A stretch of 64,000 nucleotides of DNA from Ustilaginoidea virens (lineage: Eukaryota; Ascomycota; Sordariomycetes; Hypocreales; Clavicipitaceae): contig NC_057319.1 in assembly GCF_000687475.1 (NCBI RefSeq), positions 1,054,001-1,118,000 of the forward strand, in the 5' to 3' direction. The notes beneath the pieces are model-generated. The model had not been told where the DNA came from, ran no database searches, and worked only from the letters and a program-made list of their open reading frames with translations. How positions within the stretch are numbered: the first letter of the stretch is position 1; each line of letters opens with the position of its first letter. Below are positions 23,378 to 34,477 of the stretch, one piece after another. A program made the translations under genes and the position numbers.

Positions 23378-23382
23378 AGGAC

Positions 23383-26300
23383 CGCCTATACCTCTTAGTT
23401 TATTCGCTCTATGCCGCTATCGGTTTAGGGGTGGTATGCTATTAATAGAAATTGCTTGGTCCTAACTGATTTGCATAGTATAGACTAAAATTAGCTTACC
23501 TAATCCGAACCTCAATCGCTAATAATCTCCTTAGGGAAGCCATAAAAGCGCTACTAGCACTATCGGAAGCGTTCTACGCAGTCTTTTACTCTTATTAAGT
23601 ATATAGCCTTAAGCTAGATATACTTCGATAAGCGATCTATAATAACTATAAGGAATTGCGGGTTGGAGGCATTATAGGCAGGAAGGTTAGTTATAAAATC
23701 GACCGATATCTACGACTAAAAGCGGTCTACGATTGGTAGCAATTATAATAACCCCTGGCGCAATTAGCGGCTTTTATGTATCCCGCGGTATTAGTAATTC
23801 CGAATGTATTTCGCTACCTTAGACGATATATTGTCGAAGTGATAATCCCGTCGCAATAGTTAGAAGGTAGTATTTTTCCCTAGGTGGCCTATAATAGGCG
23901 AGTTATGGCAGCGTTAGATTACCGTAGTGGTTAAAGGCTTAAATGATGGAAGTTATACTTATGCCCGGTAAAAGAGTACGCTATATATATTTAGGGTATA
24001 ATCGGCAATTTATTCTTATGTTGCCGCTTCTGCTGGAAATTATTATTCCCTATTTGCGATTGCCGTCTATCGGGCCCGATATATACTATCTTTAGATATT
24101 GCTTGGTCCTAAATAGCTTAAAGGTAGGAGTTGGCGAAGATATATAGGCCGTGAGGTAGGGTGGTCTATAGGGCCGAGGTCGGTATTATCTTGCCTTCTA
24201 TTTTATCTATATCGAGTGCTGAAATAGATAGTGGTTTTAGGATTTAGCCGATTTGCGGCTTTATTTTATCTGCCTTTTATTCCTATCGAGAGAGTGTATT
24301 AGGGCGTTAGGCTTATAACCCTAGCCTATACCGAAGATAGAAATTAAAGAGCGCTAGAGTCTTGGCTTATTAGGCTTATCGTTTAGATATTTCTTATAAT
24401 CGGGCGAAGTACTTTAGGTTCTTATAGTCGGTAAGGATAGTAAAGGGGGAGGCTACTAAGTGGAATTCTGCTAATTACGCCTTAAGGTAAAAGATAATAG
24501 CGAGGAGTTCCTTATCATATATAGTATAGTTTTATTTTGCGTCCGATAAGCGAGCGGAATAGTATATAATAAGGTAGAGTATATTGTCCTCCCCGATTTG
24601 CGATAGATAGCCGCTGAAGGCTATACTGGAATTATCTACCTTAAGGACTGTCTTTTTATTAGGGTCTTATTAGGCGAGAACCGGAGATAATATAAAATAC
24701 TACTTAAGCGCTTAGAATACCGCCTTTTCTTCGTCTAGCTATTAGAATAGGACCCCTTTTTTTATTAGCCTAATTAAAGGGTCGATGAGGCAGGAGAAGT
24801 CTGGGATAAAGTCGCAGTAGAAGTTAGCAAAACTAAAGAAACTATAAATGCCTTTTAATTTTATAGGTGCTTTTTAGTTTTAGATAGCCTTAATCTTTTT
24901 GGGGTCTAAATAGATTTCCTTTCCGGCCGTTATGATATATCCTAGGTATTAGACCTCTTTTACTGCGAAGTTGTATTTATTAAGATCTAAATTTAAGCTA
25001 GCCTTTTATAGTTGTCGAAGGATTTCCTTAATGCGCCCTATATAGTCTGCCTTTATTCCCCTGGTATAGATTAAGACGTCGTTAAGGTAAGCGGTTGTAA
25101 AGTCTCCTAGTGTATTCCCTAAGGCCCTATTAATATATCTTTGGAAGATTATAGGGGCCCTAATCAGGCTAAATAGCGTAATAAGCCATTTAAATAGTCT
25201 AAATTATATGCGGAATGCGGTTAAGTGTTTATCGCCCTCTGCAATATATATCTTATGGAATGCTATGCGTATATTAACTTTGGTAAACTATTTCGCTTGG
25301 GATAAGGATCGTAAGGTCTCTTTAATTAAAGGGAGGGGGTATTAGTCTTAGACTGTAACCTTATTAAGGGCCTGGTAATTAATGCAAAAACGCTATTTGC
25401 TATTCCCTTTTCTGGCTAGTAGGACTAGTGCTACTGCCGATAAGGAGCTTATGTAGATTTATCTTTTATCTATTAGGTCAGTTACTTATCTTTGAACCTT
25501 AAGTAACTAGTCTTATAGTATATTATATAATAGGCCCTAAGGTAAATCTAGCTGGCTCCCGTCTATAGTCTTTTTGAGCCGGATATAGTAGTCTAATATA
25601 CCCTAATGCAGAGGGAGACCGGAAGCCTTCTCTTTATTAAAGAGGTTAGCGAATTCTTATAATTCCATTAAGAGTACCTATAGCTCCTATAATTATAAGG
25701 CAGAGTCTTAATAAGGTAGTAGCGTAATATAGAGGATGTATATTATCTCCTATAAGCTTATCGTAATAAAGGAAGTCGATTAGTCCTTAGAGCATTTCGC
25801 CTGCTTTAGTATACCGTAGAAGACTAAGCTAAGGATATTTACCGCAGTTAGACCCTATTGCCTTTTTATCGATTTTTTAATAATAAGGCTACCTATTAAT
25901 CCGATCTTTAATTAGTATCGCTTCGCCTATAGTATAATATTATGGTGCTCTATTTAAGGCATCCTAAGGATAATATTATAGGTAAGGCCTAGGATAACGT
26001 AAAGTATAACTATAGATGGCTATCTATCGATATCGATCGCTATACGGATGATATAGGTAATAGAGGAATGTATTACCTTACGTTCTCCTAAATAGCTCTG
26101 AATATCTACTGCCGTTCCGATTTCCCTATATTATAGTAGGCGGATAGGTTAGAGGCCTAACTATTATATTATTTTTTTGCTTATAGTGCTATAATAGTTA
26201 TATCCCGAGTCGATTAAGGTATTAATAAAGGTATAGGATTTATATAAGATCGGTACTAAAAAGGGGTATCTATCTATTCGTTTTGCGATCTCTTTTAATT

Positions 26301-27554
26301 CCTTTTATAATCGGGCTAAGGTCTATATATATATCTTAAGCCCTTTAATAAGATTAGGTTTAAAGGCTATTCTTTTTTTTGATTTTTATTGCTACTTTCG
26401 ACCTCTACGACTTATAAGTTAAGTAAGGCTACTTTAGCTATATTAGGTCGGATTGCCGGCAATAGGTGGCATATAAATATCTAATGATTGGGAGAGCTAT
26501 ACTAAAGATAAAGATTTTTCTTCCTATGATCTTTATACTATTCTTTAGAGACCTATATCGCTTTAAGCGCACACTAATTACCCTTTAAGTCTAGCTTATT
26601 AATACCCGATATTTATATATCGCCCTTAGAATCCTAAGTATATATCGGTCGGGAATAGATCGAACCTATATAATAATTAATAGTTAAGCTAGTCTCGATA
26701 TTAATAGCAATTTATTAGTAATAGTCTACCGCCGAATAATAGTTATAATGGGAGACCCTAAGGCTAATAATCTTATTAGCTATATGAGTATTAAGTGCTA
26801 ATTAGAGGTATTTAAGCTTAATTTCCTTAGGCTAACCGAGACCGCTAGTAAGTATAAGTTTTTCTTTGAATCGTATAAAGAAGGCAGCAAAAGGTTCCTT
26901 AGGGCCCTAGCATAAGGAGTACTTAAGCTTAGTAATAGCGCGATCCTATCGGTATAGGTCCTCAAAGAGATATTAGAGGTATTCGAAGAACTTTATTATA
27001 TTATAATCGTAAGCCGTACTATTCTCGAAAAAGGCTGCGATCTATAATTAGACTATAGACGAAAGGTTCTAGAAGATAAATATCTATTAGGTCTTTTTGT
27101 CCCTAATAAATTCCTTATCGACCTTAAGCTTATATTGCATAAAGGTCTGCTAGGCTGTAAATATAGCCTTTTTGCTATTAAAGGGGTCCCCTATCGGGAT
27201 CGGCTTGCATTTTAGCTAGGTATCTTAAGCTGTAGGGAGGGGGGCATTCTATTATACGATTGGGGCCAATTAGGTGGCGTTTTAGGAGCTATTTGACTGG
27301 TTCATAAAGAGGGTCTATAGCGAGGCGGCAATAGTAACGAGGTGTTATATATTAGTCTGTATCTGCGCTTCTATCTATTATAACCCCGATGCGAGCTGCT
27401 CTACTTAGGTATATATATTATATCGGGAGCGTCGTGGTCTTAGGTTATCTATACCTATTTCTCTAGGTGTACTTATCTCGATATCTTATATAGCCTGCAT
27501 CATCGGCTCTATGATGTGAGGTTATAATAGTAAGGCTGAGAGAGTCTATTTAAA
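23383..27554 (-). pseudogene. Outer gypsy gag-pol remnant, proximal part
   Basis: Aligns with 18957-23135 of the inner copy. The RT box reads TAYLNDVLIYT at about 25064-25097. No frame longer than 60 codons survives. In this copy C-to-T changes on the plus strand dominate, the reverse of the inner copy. The primer site region next to the 5' LTR reads TTTAAATAGACTCTCTCAGC in sense, as in the inner copy. Confidence 0.75.
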
Positions 27555-27796
27555 TGTAAAGGACTGGCCCTAGGGCTACTGCGAATAGGCGTCGAATGAA
27601 TATATTAAATAGACTAAGGAGGAAAGGAAGAGGACCCGAATAGGGGCCTTTGAGTAGTCTATTTATGCCCGTATATAGCACGGGCCGAGTCCTTAGCGAG
27701 CCCTCGTGACCCCGTGCCGATACTCCTTAGGCTAGTCGCGGGCGCAGCCCGAGTCCTAGCCATATTGTGGCGCGGGCGTAGCCCGAGCCCGTGACA
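27555..27796 (-). repeat. Gypsy LTR 4 (5' LTR of outer element)
   Basis: 242 bases, the least mutated of the four copies, ending in CCCGTGACA directly before the GGCCT duplication (27797-27801). Confidence 0.92.
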
Positions 27797-27801
27797 GGCC
27801 T

Positions 27802-27951
27802 ACCTTAAGGCCTACCTTACTTGATATATAGTAAATAATCCACTGAAAATCCTTAAGGTAAAAGGCAAGGGCCTGGGTTGGTAAGACTACCGTAAGTCAA
27901 AAAGGCGGTAAGAAGGCCAGCAGCCTAGTAGGCTACTATAGGATTTTAACA
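27802..27951 (-). repeat. Copia solo LTR C, right part
   Basis: Resumes the LTR broken at 13411 (ACCTTAAGGCCTACCTTACTTG...) and ends GGATTTTAACA. It is followed by ATATT, the partner of the duplication at 12827-12831. Joined, LTR C is about 730 bases. Confidence 0.92.
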
Positions 27952-27956
27952 ATATT

Positions 27957-29553
27957 AATAGATAGAAGCCGGGCATTATGGCGGAATTTAGTAGATGCAA
28001 AATTTAGTCTGGCATTATAGACTATCTAATCTAGTAGGCTGAGGTATATATTAATCTAGTATTCCTTAAGGGCATTCTAAATATTTTAGGCTTTCTATCT
28101 TTATAGATTAAGGAATCTCGCTACTTAGAAGCTTATTGCGGTATCTATAATATATAATACCGGCTGATTATTAATATAAAGGATATCGACAATAATTTCG
28201 TAGTTAAATTAGCTAGTATTATTATCTTTAAGGGTGAATTTAAATCGGCTAAGTGCTTTTACGTTTATCTAGCATTAAAAGTATATATAGGTGATACTCT
28301 CGATGATATTATAGTTAATATCATTATAGCTAGCCTATTAAAGCAATTTGGTAAGCCTATTAATAGAAGGGTGCCTAAATTGATGATAAAGCTAATAGAT
28401 TTTCTATAATAAGAGGTAGAAGGTAGTAGCATCTATAGCATTAAGAGTCCACTATAGATATCCCTATTTCCTAATAATAGGTACCTTAATATCCCCTTTA
28501 ATAAGCAAATTATTAATATTATCTAGCTTTATGCCTATCCTATCTATATCTATAATAGAATAGAAAAAGGGGGTGCAGCTATTAAGAATATAAAAGGGGA
28601 TATTACTAAATATCGTTAGGACATTTAGTATACTAGATAATATAGTAAAGCCTGCTCTAAAATTAATAATATACTATTTATCCATTAACTTAATTATTAA
28701 AGATTTTATCAATCTTATTAGGGCTCTTATTTGCCTTATGCCTACTATAAATAGGCTAGAGGCGCTAATATCTAGGAAGATTCTATAGAAGGTATAATCA
28801 CTATAATATTCTTCTTCTAAAAAAGCAGAATTATAGTCTAATAGTAGTAAAGGCATTCGGAAGGGGTTAATTTATAGGAAGATATATCAGTATAATTTAT
28901 CCTATAGGGCTTATAACGTCTCGATAGATAAAGAAGATAATAGTTCTATTTGCATAAAGGCTAAGAAATATTAAGTAGCTGTAAATTATAGTATAATAGC
29001 ATCCTCTATATCCTAATATATAACCCCTACTATTATAACTTTAATATCTTTAACGATATTATTAAAATCGGCATCTTTAAGGGCTTAATCGGCGGTCCCT
29101 TTATATTCCTATAGGAAAATACAAAATTTCTTGTTATTAAGGGCGGTCCGATTAAAGCGGTTCTTTAGCTATTATGCCTTTAATTCTTATTACTCTTTAG
29201 CAGTATAATTAGATAACTAATAACCTAATTTATTGCAAATAAAGTATCTTCTTTAATAGGCCCTAGCTAGAAAGGCGCGATTCTATTATTACTATTAAGG
29301 GGGTCTATATCGTTAGGGGCATTAATACCAATTATAGGATTGACTATATCTACGATCTATAAATAATACTATATTATTATTAATATCAATATCTTCTATA
29401 TCCTAATACTACTAAGACTGCTATTAAAGGAAATAATGCTATTAAATTGTATAGGTAGTCTTATAGATTAAAAGGGATTGCTATAGGTTAGCGGTAAAGC
29501 CTTTAAATATAGAGGCATAATAATATATAGCCTAGCTACACTTAAAAGTATCC
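27957..29553. other. AT-rich unidentified repeat remnant, segment 2
   Basis: About 1.6 kb of RIP-like DNA. A minus-strand 60-codon frame (28674-28856, MPLLLLDYNSAFLEEEYYSD...) is the only open piece and has no recognisable motif. It would join segment 1 if LTR C were removed. Confidence 0.5.
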
Positions 29554-29558
29554 CTTAT

Positions 29559-29896
29559 TGTTGATATAAACTCGGGGTACCCAGTTATACGTAGGGTCGC
29601 GCGCGTGGTATTATGTACCGTAGGGTCACCGGTCAAAGATATGGTTCTTCTTTGATTATGACTGACTAACTAAGAGGAAAGAAAGGAAGCAAAAGAGATA
29701 TTACACGATGTGGCCTTTTTGTGCGTGCCGTAGTCACGTGCATCGGCGCGGTCGGGCCGGGCTGCCTGCGTGCCCTACCGGGCTCAGGGGCACAGGGGTA
29801 AAAGGGGCAAAAGTAGCCATATCGTGCCCAACGGGTGTGCGCGGCACATTCGTCGCAATGTGCCCAATTGGGCACCTTGCGACAGCGATTCCGACA
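29559..29896. repeat. GC-rich solo LTR, family 3
   Basis: 338 bases, starting TGTTGATATAAACTCGGGG and ending GATTCCGACA (TGT...ACA ends), flanked by a perfect CTTAT duplication (29554-29558 and 29897-29901). It is GC-rich in the middle and little mutated. It contains the 16-base perfect palindrome GTGCCCAATTGGGCAC at 29860-29875. Overlapping short ORFs on both strands reflect its base composition. A second copy lies at about 33882-34209. Orientation cannot be assigned from the ends. Confidence 0.8.
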
Positions 29897-29901
29897 CTTA
29901 T

Positions 29902-30744
29902 AGTATTAAGCACTTACCGATAAAGCTCTATATTAGCTATAAAGGGGGGAAAAAGACTATAATATAGGCGTTAAAGCTCTTCTAGTAGGATATTAAGGCA
30001 TTTAAGCTTTAATTTATTAGGATATTTCGCGATAGTTAATTAAAGTATTATTTTATTCTAATAGTATAAATAGAATTGCTCTATACTTTCATTCTTAAAA
30101 TAACTTTTAACTTTACGAACTATATTATTAAAAGTAAGGGTATTACGAATGCGTTTGATATTATTAAAATAATATATCTTAGCATCGCTAGTTAGTATAA
30201 TTTAAAAAGCTCTAGTAAATATATAATTAGGTAGTCCTAGAAGGTAATACTTACTCTTAAAGGATACTACCTTAGGTATAAAGAAGTTATCTATTTTACT
30301 GCTATATCTATCCTCTATGCAATAGCTATATAAGAGGTTAGATATCTTCTTTAAAATATCGTTAAACCTAGCCTCTATATAGGCTCTTTAGGTATAATCT
30401 TCTTAGTAGTATTATTATTCTAAAAGGTATTCCAAAACGGCTTATTGGTTATTGCCTTATAATAGGAAGTTTGCTAGGGCTTTATTTTCTCCCCTATTAG
30501 TAGGTGCCTTATTTCCTCTAGTTAAAACCATTTATTTATCGGCCTAAATAGGCCGATAGTACTAAAAGGGGTCTAATACTATACCTATCCTCAGCATTAT
30601 AGGTATCAGAGCCGGTAGTTAAGGCATTTATGCCTATAGGTTATGGCTGCGATACTATAATTCGTAATATCTGGCATTAGGGGCAGCTATTTTATTAATA
30701 TTAGGGGCTTGCCTTATACCGCTAGTAATGGCATATTGGGGAAT
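29902..30744. other. AT-rich unidentified repeat remnant, segment 3
   Basis: About 840 bases of AT-rich DNA without an ORF or recognisable domain. It is bounded by the family-3 solo LTR and copia LTR D. Confidence 0.5.
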
Positions 30745-30749
30745 ATTAA

Positions 30750-31526
30750 TATTGCAATTCTCAAGGTCACTATAAAAGCAGAGCCTTACTAGCTAGCTAG
30801 ATGGCACAAGACTGTCAGCGACCTGTGAACTAATCTTAGTATAAATACTAGATTTTTCACCAAGTCCTAAGACTATACAAGTGCTATAAAGCAAGGCAAG
30901 TATAAAGGCAAGGCAAATATAAGATAACCAGAAAACGCAGGAAAGGTAAGAAGTTAAGAGGCATATAGTGCATTAACAGACTCGATTGTGCTGCCCTTCT
31001 ACTATCTAGAAAGAAGGGGGAAAGCTATCCTATATATACACGAAGGAGGGGTGGGCCCAGACATCTAAGGTAGCCAGTAAGAAAGCTCCCCGTAATGCTC
31101 GCTATGCCACGTATATAATACGTCAGCAAACCCACTATATCCGGCCTTTCCAACCACCCTAACCACCGCACTAGTAACTAGCCATTACGCTAGTAGACTA
31201 ACCACCACGCTAGTATACTAGCCACCACACTAGTGGACTAGCCACCACGCTAGTGACTAACCACCACACTAGTGGACTAGCCACCACACTAGTAGGCCGC
31301 CACCACGCTAATGGGCTACCACGCTAATTTAGCAATGCCACACCTTTTTAACAAGGCCTACCTTACTTGATATACAGTAAATAATCCACTGAAAATCCTT
31401 AAGGTAAAAGGCAAAGGCTTAAGGTAAGACTACCATAAGTCCAAGAGGCGGTATAAAGGCCAGAAGGTTAGTAGACTAGTAGGGCATTAGGCCAGCAGCC
31501 TAGTAGGCTACTATAGGATTTTAACA
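30750..31526 (-). repeat. Copia solo LTR D
   Basis: 777 bases, the same family as LTRs A-C, flanked by a perfect ATTAA duplication (30745-30749 and 31527-31531). The minisatellite lies at about 31163-31340. No internal copia sequence adjoins it, so it arose by LTR-LTR recombination. Confidence 0.92.
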
Positions 31527-31531
31527 ATTAA

Positions 31532-32270
31532 TATTAGCGACTTCTAAAGTATTATTATTAGGTCTCTCTATTAAGGGAAGTATATTATCGGGGTCTATAG
31601 CCTGACCTCTAATATTATAATTTCGAGAGGCATTAGGGTAGCCGCCTTAGCTAGCTCAGCTAGGGGTATAACCCCTAAGGTAAAGTATTTAGTCAGTCGG
31701 GCTATAGTTATTATCTATTGAATATTACTATTATTAGGAGCTTTCCCTTATCTTAAATAGCGGCCTATAAATAGGTGCTTTTCCTTTCTATTATAGTGGC
31801 TAGCCCCTTTCTTCTTCGGTAGGAATAAAAGCCTTCTTTAATATAGATAGAGGGATAAGGGGTTATTATACTATTAGTATTATAAAATCCCTAGGGGTCG
31901 AAAGGGCTTATAAAGGTCTTCGCGAGGGTAATTATAAAGGTATTCATAAGGGTATTTATAATAGTATCCATAAAGGTATTCGAATAATTATAGTAGGAAG
32001 TGAATTCCTTAAGCTTATAATAGAAGGGGCATCCTGGTTTATTTATATCTCCCATTCGGTATAAGCTATAGGGATTAACTATTCCCTATCTAGGTTTAAC
32101 TGGGATATAAAGGTCTTATATATAAATTAAAGGTCTATTTCTTCTTAAGGCTATTTAGGTATATATTCTTATTATATATAGTAGAGAAGGGTCTTAATTA
32201 TTGATAATCCTATACTTCTAATATACACCCTATATTCCTATAGGGTTGTTTAGAATTCCCATAGGAGCTA
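31532..32270. other. AT-rich unidentified repeat remnant, segment 4
   Basis: About 740 bases, AT-rich, with a local imperfect repeat around TATTCATAAGGGTATTTATAA (near 31945-31980). No ORF or domain was found. Confidence 0.45.
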
Positions 32271-32275
32271 TTTAT

Positions 32276-33028
32276 TATTGCAATTCTCAAGGTCACTATA
32301 AAAGCAAAGCCTTACTAGCTAGCTAGATGGCACAAGACTGTCTGCGACCTGTAAACTAATCTTAGTATAAATACTAGATTTTTCACTAAGTCCTAAGACT
32401 ATATAAGTGCTATAAAGCAGGGCAAGTGTAAAGGCAAGGCAAATATAAGATAACTAGAAACGCAGGGAAGGTGGAAGTTAAGAGGCATATAGTGCATTAA
32501 CAGACTCGATTGTGCTACCCTTCTACTATCTAGAAAGAAGGGGGAAAGCTATCCTATATATACACGAAGAAGGGGTGTGCCCAGGCATCCAGGGTAGCCA
32601 GTAAGAAAGCTCCTCGTAATGCTCGCTATGCCACGTATATGATACGTCAGCAACCCCGCTATATCCAGCCTTTCCAACCACCCCAACCACCGCACTAGTA
32701 ACCAACCACCACGCTAGTAACTAGCCACCAAGCTAGTGACTAACTACCACGCTAGTAGACTAGCCACCACGCTAGTAGGCAGCCACCACGCTAGTAGGCC
32801 GCCACTACGCTAGTAGGCCACCACGCTAATTTAGCAATGCCACACCTTTTTAACAAGGCCTACCTTACTTGATATACAGTAAATAATCCACTGAAAATCC
32901 TTAAGGTGAAAGGCAAAGGCCTAAGGTAAGACTACTATAAGTCCAAGAGGCGGTATAAGGGCCAGAAAGTTAGTAGGCCAGTAGGGCATTAGGCCAGCAG
33001 CCTAGTAGGCTACTATAGGATTTTAACA
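32276..33028 (-). repeat. Copia solo LTR E
   Basis: 753 bases, the same family, flanked by a perfect TTTAT duplication (32271-32275 and 33029-33033). The minisatellite lies at about 32690-32840. Confidence 0.92.
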
Positions 33029-33033
33029 TTTAT

Positions 33034-33881
33034 TAATATAGCTAAATAGCTCTTTAGTCTACTTATTATAATCCTCGCGGAATTATTCCTATAGATTATC
33101 ATCCTTTTTATCGCCTATTGTGTAACTATTAATAAGGTAGGCGATACGATTATATAACTATTTATCTATAGTATTTATAGGGTCGATTTGGTCTATCAAA
33201 TCGATTTAGTCTTTTATAATAATCTTAGCGAAAAGATTAAGCTTTTCTGGTAGTAATGCCTCTATTATAATATTAATAGAGGTAAGAATAAGATAGAAAA
33301 GGTAGAGAGATAGTAAGCATTTAGCATAGGTATTAAAAGGAAGTAATATAGGTATAAATAGTAGAGAGAGATTAAGGTATAGGAATTAAAAAGAAATAAC
33401 TAAAAAAGGGAAAGAAAGAAGTAATTAATAAAAAAAGGTAGGAAGAAAGAAGTAATTATTAGGCAGGATATTATAGGCATTCCGTTTGCTTATTTGACTA
33501 TATATCGGTAAATAGGTTCTTTACCGTAGATATTATTGCGGTTTAGAGTCGCTTGCGTAAGAACCTACGTTTTATGCCTACTAATAGTATCACGATAGAT
33601 TTAGCGTTCTATAGTTCCCGGCACAACTAAAGATATCGTAATATTTAGCGATTGTTACTAACTAATACAATCAATTAGTATGATATTTAGCGATTATTCC
33701 TTATAATAGACAATTAGGGAAGGTTAAATATAATTAGCTTATCCCTTAGTCTGTAATATATAAGCCATTTCGACTAAATTAGGCTAAATCACGTTTCTTA
33801 TTAGTACGATCTTTTTAAATCGTCTCTTCTTATTAGTCCTAGCTAATCTATAAAGTAAACTTTAACTTTACTAATTAGTAT
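33034..33881. other. AT-rich unidentified repeat remnant, segment 5
   Basis: About 850 bases, AT-rich and without open frames. Purine-rich stretches occur at about 33280-33460. This is the last AT-rich segment before the gene-rich half. Confidence 0.45.
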
Positions 33882-34209
33882 TAGTATTACATTAAGGGGT
33901 ACCCAGTTGTACATAGGGTCGCGCGCGTGGTATTATATACCGTGAGGTTACTAAGTAAAGGATTTGATTACTCTGCTAATAACTGATTATCTAAAAGGAA
34001 AGAAAGGAAGCAAAAGAGGGTAATTATACGATATAGCCTTTTTGTGCGTGCTATGGTTACGTGCATCGGCGCAGTCGGGCCGGGCTGCCCGCATGCCCTA
34101 CCGGGCTCAGGGGTAAAGGGGCAAAAGTGGCCACATCGTGTGCAGCAGTATGCGCGGCACATCCGTCGCAATGTGCCCAATTGGGCACCTTGCGACAGCG
34201 ATTCCGACA
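33882..34209. repeat. GC-rich LTR, family 3, second copy at the compositional boundary
   Basis: From GGGGTACCCAG at about 33896 to GATTCCGACA at 34209 it aligns with 29573-29896, including the 16-base palindrome (34173-34188). The left end is degraded (TAGTATTACATTAA where the first copy has TGTTGATATAAACTC). The right flank is GATAT and I found no matching duplication, so it may be a solo LTR with an eroded edge or a rearranged copy. It ends 268 bases before the lipase start codon. Confidence 0.7.
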
Positions 34210-34477
34210 GATATTGCAGGCTTCACACGCCGAGACCTGCAAGAGTGCCGTGCCCGTGGAAATGCCGAGACGCCCCATGCGGCGCTGCACCGGAGACGCT
34301 GTTTGCAGAACCGGCCGGCCGGGCCTCGAAGCGCACTGGCATGCGAGCTGCGCGGCCCGTTGACGTCACGCCGGTCCAACCGGGACCAACCCCTCCCCTG
34401 CGGACCTCTTTTTTTTTCCCCATCCATCCCCATCCCCCTCGCCAAGCCAGCCTGCCCGTCCGTCCGCCAAACCAGCC

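Larger units (their letters stand above)
13412..27796 (-). mobile_element. Outer Ty3/gypsy retrotransposon, itself split by the inner copy
   Basis: LTRs of 242 bases at 13412-13653 and 27555-27796 begin TGTAAAGGACTGG and end in CGTGACA, or a mutated version of it. A perfect 5-base duplication GGCCT flanks the element. Removing the inner copy (16186-23377) and one copy of its AGGAC duplication leaves about 7.19 kb, the same length as the inner element. Sense is the minus strand: 5' LTR on the right, gag/pol, an extra 3' module, a polypurine tract (complement of 13654-13668, AAAGGAGGGGGG) and the 3' LTR on the left. All coding regions are destroyed by transitions. Confidence 0.93.

Noticed and set aside
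29554..34214. A single LTR element bounded by the two family-3 copies
   Set aside because: The left copy has its own CTTAT duplication on both sides, so it is a solo LTR. The interval holds unrelated copia LTRs, and the PBS and polypurine tract are absent.
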